The notes: generated from the letters alone by a model not told the origin. DNA of 47,750 nucleotides from Alphaproteobacteria bacterium (GCA_013203465.1 JABMNR010000083.1:1-47750), one strand, 5' to 3'; positions 26,624 through 35,077 are shown, numbered from the stretch's first letter. Made by a program: numbers and translations.

Positions 26624-27622
26624 ATGGGGATGGCAACCGCCGCCGATTTGCCGACACCGACCCGCGATCTGGACCGGGTGCGCGCCGATATCGACCGATG
26701 GGGGTATGGGCTGCTCGAAGAGGCGCTTGAGGCGCCGCTCCTGGGCCGGGCACGGACGCGCCTCTTGGAGCAGGCCGCGGCCGAGTTGCAACACGGCCAC
26801 GCCTTCGAGGATGGCGGTCCCACCCAGCAATGGGGCCATTTCCGCGACGAGGCCGGCAAGATCCGGCCCGAGGCCTTCACCGCCGCGAACGGCGGCGTGA
26901 ACCAGCGCGTCTGGCTTCTGCCGAACAAGGGGCAGGTTTTCCGCGACGTGCTGGAGCTCGGCCCTCTGCATGAGGCGGTCGGCCACGTGCTCGGCGAGGA
27001 GTACCAACTCTCCTCCTACTCGGCGAACATCGCCAAATCCGGCGGTCTCGCGATGAGCCTGCACACCGACCAATGGTGGGCGCCGGAGCCGACCCGGCGC
27101 GGGTACCGCGCCCTGCCCGTCGGCTCGATGACCCGCACGCGGTTCAACCTGGACACCGCGCTCGACGATCCGCCCGCCATGGTGGCGCCGGCCGCCTGCT
27201 CCAACGTGATCTTCATGATGAACGACTTCACCGACGCCAATGGCGGCACCCGCCTGGTGCCGGGCAGCCACCACGCCGGCCGGCATCCCGACCCACAACG
27301 GGACCGGGACGTCGAGACCATCGCGGCGGAGGGACCGGCGGGAACCGCCATCATCACCGACGGGCGGATCTGGCACGGCACCGGCTCGAACCGGACCAAC
27401 GCGCCCCGGATCGGCATGCTGCTGACGTTCTGCGGGCCGCAATACCGCCCGCAGGTCAACTTCACCGTCGCCATGGATCGCGCGATTCTGGCCACGGCCT
27501 CGGATCGGCTGAAGACCCTGTTCGGCCTGAAGGTCTGGTGGGGTTACGGGCGGACCGGACACCCGAGCGTCGAGTTCATCGATCCGTCGGAAACCGGCCT
27601 CGGCGAGCTGCGCCCCGATTAG
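26624..27622 (+). CDS. Phytanoyl-CoA dioxygenase (PhyH) family protein
   Basis: A 332-residue Fe(II)/2-oxoglutarate oxygenase of the PhyH family. Metal ligands are H147 and D149 (LHTDQWW) and H251 (IWHGTGSNRT), with 2-oxoglutarate arginine R257 or R262. The segment NGGTRLVPGSHHAGRHPD is the standard PhyH core. A GGAGGA site precedes ATG 26624. PhyH proteins hydroxylate small molecules such as ectoine, halogenation precursors or fatty acyl chains; no neighbour names the substrate. It stands between the ABC operon and the stator operon with gaps of over 100 bases each side. Confidence 0.87.
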   Translation: MGMATAADLPTPTRDLDRVRADIDRWGYGLLEEALEAPLLGRARTRLLEQAAAELQHGHAFEDGGPTQQWGHFRDEAGKIRPEAFTAANGGVNQRVWLLPNKGQVFRDVLELGPLHEAVGHVLGEEYQLSSYSANIAKSGGLAMSLHTDQWWAPEPTRRGYRALPVGSMTRTRFNLDTALDDPPAMVAPAACSNVIFMMNDFTDANGGTRLVPGSHHAGRHPDPQRDRDVETIAAEGPAGTAIITDGRIWHGTGSNRTNAPRIGMLLTFCGPQYRPQVNFTVAMDRAILATASDRLKTLFGLKVWWGYGRTGHPSVEFIDPSETGLGELRPD

Positions 27623-27649
27623 CGGGCTGCTCTGGTCGGGCGGCATACT

Positions 27650-27668
27650 CGGCGGATTCAAACCGCCG
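27650..27668 (+). terminator. Possible weak stem-loop after the PhyH gene
   Basis: A 6-bp GC stem, CGGCGG / CCGCCG, with a 7-base loop lies 28 bases after the PhyH stop. There is no following T-run, so intrinsic termination would be weak. It is the only hairpin I see between this gene and the stator promoter region. Confidence 0.3.
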
Positions 27669-27723
27669 TCGCAAGAACGCGCGAAACGGCGCCTCTGGCC
27701 ATGCCCGAAGACCCTCGACGGCC

Positions 27724-27739
27724 ATTGACGTGCATCAAT
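27724..27739. promoter_or_regulatory. FNR/FixK/Dnr-like palindrome upstream of the stator operon
   Basis: ATTGACGTGCATCAAT matches the FNR-family consensus TTGAT-N4-ATCAA at 9 of 10 fixed positions (TTGAC-N4-ATCAA). It is centred about 125 bases before the motA start, inside the 234-base intergenic region. FNR/FixK proteins act under low oxygen or nitric oxide. By rough count such a match is expected well under once per window. The transcription start is not identifiable, so activation versus repression cannot be said. Confidence 0.5.
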
Positions 27740-27856
27740 GTCGCTTACGAGACGGACATTTAACCTCAACATTAGAGGTGTGCTTTGCCGTACGGGTTTG
27801 CCGGCAAGCACCTTAGGACGAGCGGATTGCACAATGGCAACGGTGGGACCAGGCTA

Positions 27857-28636
27857 ATGTTTCGTCGCGCGATGGTCTCGACATTCATGGGATTGATCGG
27901 GATAGCCGCCCTCGCCTATTTCATTTTTGGTCACACGGTCGAAGACGCCACTTACTTTTGGAACCCGACGGGATTGGTGATCGTTCTCGGCGGCACCTTC
28001 GCGGCCACCTTCATCTCCTTCCGCTCCGCCCAGCTGTACGCCTTCTTTGGCGCCTTCATCGCCATCTTTCGTGATGAGCGGTCGATCCACGTCGATATCC
28101 GGCGGCTGGTCGATGTCGCGCGCATCTACGCCAGCAAGGATATCAAAGCGACCCAGGACGCGGTGAAGACGGTTCGCAATCCATTTCTGAAGCTTGGCCT
28201 GCAATTCGCGCTGGATGGCACGCCGGTCGACGACATCATGCATGTGATGAACTGGCGTATCCAAAAGATGATCGAGCGCGAGAACTCGGAAGCCCGGATG
28301 TTCCGAATGCTGGCCTCGTTCGCACCGGCTTTCGGGATGCTCGGCACCCTGGTCGGTCTGATCGGCATGCTCGGCAGTCTGGGGTCCGGGGATTTGGCCA
28401 TGATCGGCCAAAACATGTCGATCGCGCTCATCACCACGGTTTACGGGCTGATGTTGGCCAACATGGTGTTCAAGCCGATCGCCATCAAACTCGAACAGCG
28501 GACGGCCCAGCGCGTCGCCATGATGAACGTCCTGCTGGAGGGCGTTATCCTCATGCGTATGGGACGCGGTCCGGCAACCATCGCGGATCAGATGCAAAAC
28601 CTCGTGACGACCTATCGCGACGAGATTCAGGAATGA
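27857..28636 (+). CDS. motA: MotA-type stator protein (MotA/TolQ/ExbB family)
   Basis: A 259-residue stator ring protein with four spans: about 5-22, 34-52, 153-175 and 188-205. The cytoplasmic loop between spans 2 and 3 contains RENSEARMFRMLASFAPAFGMLGTLVGLIGMLGSLGSGDL, the MotA/PomA signature; charged loop residues that contact FliG in MotA have counterparts (R and E near 135-140). Length fits MotA (250-295), not the longer-tailed ZorA. ATG 27857 is chosen; a TTG at 27785 would add 24 residues unlike the family. A 7-base gap leads to motB. Confidence 0.85.
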   Translation: MFRRAMVSTFMGLIGIAALAYFIFGHTVEDATYFWNPTGLVIVLGGTFAATFISFRSAQLYAFFGAFIAIFRDERSIHVDIRRLVDVARIYASKDIKATQDAVKTVRNPFLKLGLQFALDGTPVDDIMHVMNWRIQKMIERENSEARMFRMLASFAPAFGMLGTLVGLIGMLGSLGSGDLAMIGQNMSIALITTVYGLMLANMVFKPIAIKLEQRTAQRVAMMNVLLEGVILMRMGRGPATIADQMQNLVTTYRDEIQE

Positions 28637-28643
28637 AGACGCC

Positions 28644-29537
28644 ATGAACATCGGTGCCTTCGTCCGCAACGCCGCCGGTGGCGACGAGCGCAAATCGATC
28701 GCCGCCGGCATGCGCCGCTCCAGTAAGAATCTAGCCACCCCTGACGCCACCCACGGCGACGAACAGGAATGGATGGTCACCTACACCGATCTCGTGACCC
28801 TGCTGCTGACGCTGTTCGTGATCCTGATTTCGATGTCCACTTTCGAGGATCCCGGCGGCGCGCTCACGGAAAAGCTTGAGGTCGAGGAAACAAAGGCCCC
28901 CGACGTAGCACCGTTGTTGGAGTCGCTACTGGCGTTCCAGAAGCCGGATTTCGGATCCTCCGACACGCTTGAGTTCGAGTCGACGGCACCCGGTGAGCCG
29001 ATCGATGCCTTGGTGGTGACCAAATGGACCGACCGGGTCGAAGCGTTGCTGGTTGATTATCTCTCCACGACCGAGTTGGCCGCCGACATTGAGATCGAAA
29101 AGCGGGACGATGTGGTCGTCATCCATATGCGCGACCAGATCCTGTTCCAATCCGCGCGCACCGACCTCGGCGACCAAGGCCATGCCGTGCTTCGCATGCT
29201 GACGCCGGTTATGAGCTATCTCGACGTGCCGGTGACGGTCGAGGGCCACACGGACAATGTGCCGATCCGGTCCGGCGTGTTTCCATCGAACTGGGAGCTG
29301 TCGGCCTCGCGCGCGGCTACCGTGGTGCGCACCCTGATCGATGAAGGTATCGCCCCCGAGAGGTTAAGGGCCGTCGGTTACGCCGACACACGCCCGCAAG
29401 CCAGCAACGATTCGGCCGCGGGCCGCGCCCGCAATCGCCGGGTATCGCTGGTGCTGAGCGCCGCCAAGGACGACCTCGCCACGCCCGGAGCGGCCACATC
29501 CGGGGCGACCACATCCGGGGCCGGGGCGCGGCAATGA
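28644..29537 (+). CDS. motB: MotB-type stator protein with OmpA domain
   Basis: A 297-residue MotB-like protein. A single span (about 46-65) carries the ion-binding aspartate D49 in TYTDLVTLLLTLFVILISMST. The periplasmic part ends in an OmpA-like peptidoglycan-binding domain with VEGHTDNVPIRSGVFPSNWELSASRA and NRRVSLVL. The 43-residue cytoplasmic N-terminus is long and basic. The C-terminus has a short Ala/Thr/Gly repeat (AATSGATTSGAG) from a duplicated 15-base unit. The last 4 bases overlap the next gene (ATGA), so the third protein is translated with the stator. The coupled ion (proton or sodium) is uncertain. Confidence 0.87.
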   Translation: MNIGAFVRNAAGGDERKSIAAGMRRSSKNLATPDATHGDEQEWMVTYTDLVTLLLTLFVILISMSTFEDPGGALTEKLEVEETKAPDVAPLLESLLAFQKPDFGSSDTLEFESTAPGEPIDALVVTKWTDRVEALLVDYLSTTELAADIEIEKRDDVVVIHMRDQILFQSARTDLGDQGHAVLRMLTPVMSYLDVPVTVEGHTDNVPIRSGVFPSNWELSASRAATVVRTLIDEGIAPERLRAVGYADTRPQASNDSAAGRARNRRVSLVLSAAKDDLATPGAATSGATTSGAGARQ

Positions 29538-30817
29538 CGACGCACGAACGGGAACTCCTGGCCTTCGCCACGAAGGTCGAACGCGCGCCCATGTTTAAGG
29601 TCGCGGTTCTCTCCGACTTGTCGCGCATTCCGCACATCGAGGACCCGACATTCTTCGGCGTGCTGCGCAAACGCTTGGAAAACGCCGTCAAGGATCTTGA
29701 GGTTTTGGAGTTCGAGCTGTCGAACTACCAGATTTGCCATGTTCTGGACCCTGGAGACGCCAGCCGGCTCGTCCAGTCCCTGGGCCGTATCTCCAAGCTG
29801 TTGGCGGACCATGGCAAGCTGCCCATCGAGGTGCGGACCTTCGAGCTTCAGCACCACCCCGACGAGTTCCGCGACCACGCGCGCCTGCTGATGGCCGAGC
29901 TGCAGGCCGACCCGGCGCGCGCGTACACCGAAATGAGCGAGGAGGATGAAAATCTCGACCGCTATCTGGCGATCGACGAGAACCTGCACGCGGCCGATAT
30001 CTCCAGTCTTATCCGCGAACAGCCGGTCTATGATTTCACCGACGGGGAGCGGCCGGAGATTGTCGCCTTTGAACTCTCATCGGCGATCAACGAGTTGGAG
30101 GAAGTCTATGGCGTGCCCATACGCTCCAACGCTTGGCTGTTCAGCCGGATCACCGCGATCCTCGACGAGCGGATGATGAAACATCTCACGCGCGACCTGG
30201 ACATGAGCCGCCGACGAATTTCCATCAACCTGCACCTGTCCAGCATCCTCGGTCCGGCGTTTCGGGAATTTTCCCATCGAACCAGCTTCGGCTGGCAGGG
30301 CAATCTGATTTTCGAAATACCGTTCCTCGAGGTGTTGGAGTCGCCCGATGACTTTCGCGCCGCGCTCGACATCCTGCGTTACAATCATGGTCTCGCCGCC
30401 GTCGATGACGTTCCGTTGATGCAACTGGAACGTATCCCCGACATGCCCGAGCAGGTCCGGTTCATCAAGGTGCGCTGGTCCGATGACCTCGCCAAACTGG
30501 ACAGCGACGCGGAGATCCCCGTGCTCAAGCAGCTCGAACGGTTCGGCCGGGAGCGATGCGTGCTGACCCACTGCGAGAACGTGGTCAGCGTCGAGACCGC
30601 GCTGCGTCTCGGCTTCCGGGTCCTGCAGGGCCATGGGGTGGACGCCGATGTCGCCGAGCTTCGACGCCATCAGATCGACCGAACGATCGCCGTCATCGAC
30701 ATGCAACACTCACTGTTTGACGAGACCGAGGACGAGGCACCGGCGAACCCGATCGCCAACTTTTTCAAGTCGATCTTCGGTGGGCGCCGCCGAGGCCCGG
30801 AAGACGGGGAGATGTGA
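29534..30817 (+). CDS. Degenerate EAL-domain protein coupled to the stator genes
   Basis: A 427-residue protein with a novel N-terminal region (1-155) and a degenerate EAL fold (about 158-385). Landmarks align with catalytic EAL enzymes: QPVYDFTDG (QPI.D), E180 in place of the EAL glutamate, N232 (SINLHLS), E261 (FEIPF), D291-D292 (VDD), K312 (FIKV), E348 and Q365 (LQGHG). Spacing E261-D291-K312 (30 and 21) matches active phosphodiesterases. The first glutamate of the EGVE motif is T345, and the DFGTG loop reads DDVPLM, so c-di-GMP hydrolysis is unlikely. The C-terminus (FFKSIFGGRRR) is basic and amphipathic. ATGA coupling to motB suggests a stator-associated sensor or brake. Confidence 0.75.
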   Translation: MTTHERELLAFATKVERAPMFKVAVLSDLSRIPHIEDPTFFGVLRKRLENAVKDLEVLEFELSNYQICHVLDPGDASRLVQSLGRISKLLADHGKLPIEVRTFELQHHPDEFRDHARLLMAELQADPARAYTEMSEEDENLDRYLAIDENLHAADISSLIREQPVYDFTDGERPEIVAFELSSAINELEEVYGVPIRSNAWLFSRITAILDERMMKHLTRDLDMSRRRISINLHLSSILGPAFREFSHRTSFGWQGNLIFEIPFLEVLESPDDFRAALDILRYNHGLAAVDDVPLMQLERIPDMPEQVRFIKVRWSDDLAKLDSDAEIPVLKQLERFGRERCVLTHCENVVSVETALRLGFRVLQGHGVDADVAELRRHQIDRTIAVIDMQHSLFDETEDEAPANPIANFFKSIFGGRRRGPEDGEM

Positions 30818-30943
30818 CGCGTCCGCGCCTAGCCTTACCGACCGCCGGCTGTCACCCCGTATCCACGGCTTTGAAAAGAGTGGAGCCCCAAGGCAAAGCC
30901 GGGTCGAACAAAATCCCGGGCAACGTTTCGACCTTAGGAGAAA

Positions 30944-31019
30944 TGGTGCCCAGGGGCGGATTCGAACCACCGACACGCGGATTTTCAGTCCACTGCTCTA
31001 CCAGCTGAGCTACCTGGGC
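30944..31019 (-). tRNA. tRNA-Phe (GAA)
   Basis: A 76-nt cloverleaf on the minus strand. The acceptor GCCCAGG (31019-31013) pairs with CCTGGGC (30954-30948). The D-arm reads AGCTCAGCTGGTAGAGC, the anticodon loop ACTGAAAAT gives GAA, the T-arm contains GGTTCGAATCC, and CCA is encoded. It lies in the gap between the stator operon and the TPR-oxygenase gene, both on the plus strand. Confidence 0.96.
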
Positions 31020-31146
31020 GGTGCCGTTGGCACGGCAGGCTGTATAGCTTCCGTCGCGCGCCCTGTCCAGCACCCGAAATGGCCGGACGGCCGGGAGGAT
31101 CGGCCGGATTCCGTACCCGCCGATTACACGCTAAAGTGCCGCCGCC

Positions 31147-32358
31147 ATGCAGATCGCCGACGCGCTTCGCCTTGCCATCCAGCACTTCAACGCCGGCCGT
31201 GCCGTCGACGGCACGGATATCTGCGCGCGCATCTTGGATCTGCACCCGGCCAACCCGGCGGCCAACGTGCTGTTGGCGCGCCAGGCGCTGCGCGACGGCG
31301 ACCGGGCGACGGCGCGGCGGCATGTGGACACCGCCCTCGCCGAGGCTGCCGACTACCCGGCGGCCCATGAACTCGACGCCCGGCTCAAGGCGGAGGACGA
31401 GACCGCCGATCCCAACACCGCCGAGCGGGCCTACCGCCGGACCCTGACCCTGGCGCCCGGCCAGTGGGCGCCGTGGTACGATGGCGGCAACCTGCATCAA
31501 GCGCGACGGGACGATCCGGCCGCCGCCGTGCCGTTCTACCGCCGAGCCTTGACGCTGGCGCCCGACGAAATCCCGCCGGCGATGAACCTGGCTACCGCCC
31601 AGCTCAAACTCGGCGATGCCGAGGCCGCGCTGAATGCCTGTGCCCATACGCGCGCGCGCGACCCCAACCATATCCGCGCCCTGGCGTTGGAAACCGCCGC
31701 GCTGTACGACCTCGGCCGGGCTGACGAGGCCGACCGGCTGGTGGGCTGGGGGGGTCTCACCCGGGCGGTCGAGCTGCCGCAGCCGGACGGTTATCCCGAC
31801 ATCGCCGCCTTCAACCACGCCTTCGCCGCGGCGATCCGCCGGCATCCCAACCGCCGTGACGACTGGGACCCGAGCAAGCGGGCGATCCGGGGCGGGGCCG
31901 TCGTCACCGATCTGTTGGCGATGGACGACCCGGCGATCCGTGGGTTCGGCCGCGCGTTGGACAGCGCCCTGCGCGCCTATGTCCGTGCGCTGCCGGCCGA
32001 TGCCGAGCACCCGCATGTCGCGGCGACGCCCGCGCGGTGGGCGCTCGATGTGTGGGCCAACATCCTGGGCGCCGACGACCACCAGACCGGCCACATCCAC
32101 AACCTCGGCTGGCTGTCGGGAGTGTATTACGTGGCGATGCCCGGCGGCGTTCGCGCCGACGACCCGGAGCAGCAGGGCTGGATCGAGTTCAACCGGCCGG
32201 GTTACGGCATTCCGCACCGCGGCGGGGCGACCTTGCGGACCCTGTTTCCCGCCGCCGGCATGGCGGCGCTGTTCCCGTCCTATGTCTGGCATCGCACCAT
32301 CCCGTTCACCGGCACCGGCGAGCGCATTAGCGTCGCCTTCGATCTGCACCCCCGGTGA
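31147..32358 (+). CDS. TPR protein with C-terminal 2OG-Fe(II) oxygenase domain
   Basis: A 403-residue fusion. Residues 1-200 are tetratricopeptide-type helical repeats (two clear units at 94-138 and 142-172). Residues 205-400 form a putative 2OG-Fe(II) oxygenase of the PF13759 type: HIHNLGWLSGVYYVAMP (H316/H318), LFPSYVWHRTIPF (H382) and GERISVAFDL (R393). No signal peptide is seen. TPR-oxygenases of this family are thought to hydroxylate proteins or glycan-linked substrates, but none is well defined. It is followed after 7 bases by another TPR fusion, so the two are likely co-expressed. Confidence 0.85.
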   Translation: MQIADALRLAIQHFNAGRAVDGTDICARILDLHPANPAANVLLARQALRDGDRATARRHVDTALAEAADYPAAHELDARLKAEDETADPNTAERAYRRTLTLAPGQWAPWYDGGNLHQARRDDPAAAVPFYRRALTLAPDEIPPAMNLATAQLKLGDAEAALNACAHTRARDPNHIRALALETAALYDLGRADEADRLVGWGGLTRAVELPQPDGYPDIAAFNHAFAAAIRRHPNRRDDWDPSKRAIRGGAVVTDLLAMDDPAIRGFGRALDSALRAYVRALPADAEHPHVAATPARWALDVWANILGADDHQTGHIHNLGWLSGVYYVAMPGGVRADDPEQQGWIEFNRPGYGIPHRGGATLRTLFPAAGMAALFPSYVWHRTIPFTGTGERISVAFDLHPR

Positions 32359-32365
32359 TGCCCGC

Positions 32366-34273
32366 ATGACCGACGCCCCTCCCGATCTCGGCGCCGCCCT
32401 GGCCGCCTTGCAGCGCGCCGGCCGGCTGTTCCGTGCCGGGCGCTACATGGACGCGGCGGACATCTACCGCGAGGTGATCCGCCGCCGGCCCCGGCTGCCG
32501 GACGTGCACAACAATCTGGGCATCGCGCTGAAGATGGCCGGCCACGTGCGGGACGCCGCCCCCTGCTTCAAGCGCGCGGTCAAGCTGAAGCCCGACTACA
32601 TCGCCGCCCACGTCAACCTGGCGGCGACCCTGGAGGCGCTGGGCAAACCGCGCGACGGGTTGGAGCACCGAGTCGATGCCTGGCGTCTGGCGCCCGAGGA
32701 CATGGATCTGCGCGACGATTTGGTGCACGCCCTTCGGCGGTGCCCGTTCGACAAGCCGCATGCCGGCGCCCGGGCAGCGTTGACTGCCCTGCACGCCCGC
32801 CGCGACGTCGACCGCCAGAACCTCGCCGGACCGACGCTCCGGGCGTGGCGGGCGCATCCGGCGATCGGCAAGGTGCTGGACGCCGCGCGGCACGGCTTTC
32901 CCGGCCGCCCGGCCGGCGCCGGGTTCAAGCCGTTGAGCCAATTCCTGCCCGACGAGCTGGTCATCGGCGCCTTGTGCTGGTCGGTGATCGTCGACCCGGC
33001 GATGGAGGCGGCGATGACCCGCACGCGCCGGCTCCTGCTCGACCGCGCCGCCCAGGGAGAGGCGCTGGATGCGTCAGCGCCATGGCTGGCGGCGCTGGCG
33101 GTGCAGGCGCGGCTGACCGAATGGGTGTGGTTCGAGAACGCCGACGAGACCGCCGACCTCGCCCTGCTGGAGCGGCGGGGCGATGAGCCGGATCCAGGGT
33201 CCGAGCGCACCCTGGTTCGCGCCCTGTACCGGCCGCTGGAGACCGACCCGCAGGCCGAGGCGCTGCGCCGCGAGGCGTCGATGCTGGCCTACGACGCCGA
33301 CGATCCGTGGGCGTTGCTGCTGCGGCGCTCGCTCCTGGAACCGCGTGCCGAGATGCGGTTGGCCGAGACCATTCCCCGCCTCACCCCGATCGGGGACGCG
33401 ACCTCGGCCGCCGTGCGCGACCAGTACGAGGAGCATCCCTATCCCCGTTGGCGCACCCTCGACCGCCGGCCGCCCCGCACTCTGGCGCAACGGCTTGAAC
33501 GGGCGCTGCCGGCGCTGCGTGAGCCCGACATTCCCGACGGCCCGCCGCGCATCCTGGTCGCCGGCTGCGGCACCGGACGGCACGCGATCCAGACCGCCCT
33601 GCGATACGCCGACGCGCGCGTGCTGGCGGTCGATCTGTCCACCGCCTCGCTGGCCTACGCCAAGCGCATGGCCGCCGATCTCAACGTCCCCAACCTCAGC
33701 TTCGCCCACGCCGATATCCTGGCGCTGGGCGACCATGCGGAGCGGTTCGATCTGATCGAGTGCTCCGGCGTGCTGCATCATCTGGCGCGGCCGTTGGACG
33801 GCTGGCGGGTGCTGCGCCGGCTGCTGGCGCCGGGCGGGTTCATGCGGCTGGCGCTGTACAGCCGCCGGGCGCGGGCGGCGTTCGACGAGGTGCGCGCCGG
33901 CATTCCCCTCGGCGCGCCGATCCTGGAGCGCATCCGCGCCGCCCGGCGCATCGTCCACACCCTGCCCGAGAAGCATCCGGCTCGCGCGCTGCTGCGCACC
34001 GCCGATTTCTACACCGCCAGCGGGGTGCGCGACGCCCTGCTGCACGCTCAGGAGACGGCGGTCGACCCGCTGTGGATCAACGACGCGCTGGGCAGCTTGA
34101 GCCTGCGGTTTCTCGGCTTCGAGTTGCCGGAGGCGAGCATGATCGTGCCCTACCGCCAGCAACGCCCGAACGATCCGGCCGGCCTCGACCTCTACGCCTG
34201 GGAGGTGGTCGAAATCGAGCACCCGGCGCTGTTTCTCGGGATGTATCAGTTCTGGACCCGGGATGCGGGGTGA
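32366..34273 (+). CDS. TPR protein with C-terminal SAM methyltransferase domain
   Basis: A 635-residue fusion. Tetratricopeptide repeats occupy about 11-110 (AGRYMDAADIYREVIRRRP, then VHNNLGIALKMAGH). A helical middle region (130-360) lacks a recognisable domain. The C-terminal class I methyltransferase begins YEEHPYPRW and has motif I LVAGCGTGRHAIQTA near 395-408, VLAVDLS and the post-motif ECSGVLHHLARP. The YEEHPYPRW lead-in is typical of bacterial TPR-methyltransferases that modify large substrates. The start at 32366 is set by its neighbour's stop 7 bases before; a longer frame upstream runs inside the oxygenase gene and is not coding. Confidence 0.83.
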   Translation: MTDAPPDLGAALAALQRAGRLFRAGRYMDAADIYREVIRRRPRLPDVHNNLGIALKMAGHVRDAAPCFKRAVKLKPDYIAAHVNLAATLEALGKPRDGLEHRVDAWRLAPEDMDLRDDLVHALRRCPFDKPHAGARAALTALHARRDVDRQNLAGPTLRAWRAHPAIGKVLDAARHGFPGRPAGAGFKPLSQFLPDELVIGALCWSVIVDPAMEAAMTRTRRLLLDRAAQGEALDASAPWLAALAVQARLTEWVWFENADETADLALLERRGDEPDPGSERTLVRALYRPLETDPQAEALRREASMLAYDADDPWALLLRRSLLEPRAEMRLAETIPRLTPIGDATSAAVRDQYEEHPYPRWRTLDRRPPRTLAQRLERALPALREPDIPDGPPRILVAGCGTGRHAIQTALRYADARVLAVDLSTASLAYAKRMAADLNVPNLSFAHADILALGDHAERFDLIECSGVLHHLARPLDGWRVLRRLLAPGGFMRLALYSRRARAAFDEVRAGIPLGAPILERIRAARRIVHTLPEKHPARALLRTADFYTASGVRDALLHAQETAVDPLWINDALGSLSLRFLGFELPEASMIVPYRQQRPNDPAGLDLYAWEVVEIEHPALFLGMYQFWTRDAG

Positions 34274-34360
34274 GCAGGGGCGCCGTTGCCGTGGTTTGAT
34301 GCCGATCGCAAACGGGTCCGGGCAACGCGGTTCCGATGACGCGCGGAAGGGAACGACCCC

Positions 34361-35026
34361 ATGGTGGATATCGCCGATACCCTGAGCCTGGAATTCCTGG
34401 TGACGGCCCTGGTGGTCGTTCTGATACCGGGGACCGGGGTGATCTACACCCTGACCCATGGGGTGTTCCTTGGAACCCGGGCGAGCTTGGCCGCGGCCTT
34501 CGGCTGCACCCTCGGCATCATCCCGCACATCCTGGCCAGCCTCCTGGGCCTCGCCGCGCTGCTGCATGCCAGCGCCGTCGCGTTCCAGGCGGTCAAACTC
34601 CTCGGCGTCGTCTACCTGTTGTACCTCGCCTGGGGCCTGTGGCGGGACACCGGATCGCTCGCCTTGGACAAACCCGGCGTCGCGGCCGACAGCACGAACG
34701 CGAAAGGGCGAAGGGTTCGGCAGTTTGGCGCGATCGCGCTTCGAGGCGCGCTGATCAACATCCTGAACCCGAAACTGTCGGTCTTCTTTCTCGCCTTCCT
34801 GCCGCAGTTCGTCCCGGCCGCCGCCCCCGACGCGCTCGCCCGCATGGGCCTGTTGAGCGCCGTGTTCATGGCCTTGACGTTGCTGATCTTCGCCGGGTAC
34901 GGCGTCGCCGCCAACGCCGTGCGCACCCACGTCCTGTCGTCGGCGCGCGTCACACGCTGGACGCGGCGCGGCTTCGCCGCCGCCTTCGCCGGGTTCGCCG
35001 CCAAGCTGGCACTCACCGAGCGGTAG
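34361..35026 (+). CDS. LysE/RhtB-family amino-acid exporter
   Basis: A 221-residue six-span exporter, distinct from the one at 18.2 kb. The signature IPGTGVIYTLTHGVFLGTRASLAAAFGCTLG is the RhtB form of the family's first loop, and ALINILNPKLSVFFLAFLPQFV is the second-repeat NPK block. An AAGGGAACG site precedes ATG 34361. It has no amino-acid enzyme beside it and no coupled regulator, so its substrate is open. Confidence 0.88.
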   Translation: MVDIADTLSLEFLVTALVVVLIPGTGVIYTLTHGVFLGTRASLAAAFGCTLGIIPHILASLLGLAALLHASAVAFQAVKLLGVVYLLYLAWGLWRDTGSLALDKPGVAADSTNAKGRRVRQFGAIALRGALINILNPKLSVFFLAFLPQFVPAAAPDALARMGLLSAVFMALTLLIFAGYGVAANAVRTHVLSSARVTRWTRRGFAAAFAGFAAKLALTER

Positions 35027-35055
35027 GGCACGGCGGCGCGTCAGGTGTTCAATAT

Positions 35056-35077
35056 TAAGTAATCAATTGACAACTTA
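35056..35077. promoter_or_regulatory. AT-rich 22-bp imperfect palindrome upstream of the cupredoxin gene
   Basis: A 22-bp imperfect dyad (18 of 22 positions symmetrical) centred on CAATTG lies 58-79 bases before the cupredoxin start. It overlaps a TTGACA box (35067-35072) that could be a -35 element. It is strikingly AT-rich against the GC-rich surroundings, as operators are. I cannot assign a regulator; it does not fit the FNR consensus. Confidence 0.45.

Noticed and set aside
27857-30817. Zorya-type anti-phage system (ZorA/ZorB plus a third gene)
   Set aside because: The MotA-like protein is 259 residues without the long ZorA cytoplasmic tail, and the third protein is EAL-like, with no helicase or nuclease nearby.
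30944-31073. Short minus-strand frame with QLVEQWTENPRVGGSNPP
   Set aside because: This is the well-known translation artefact of a tRNA gene, here tRNA-Phe.
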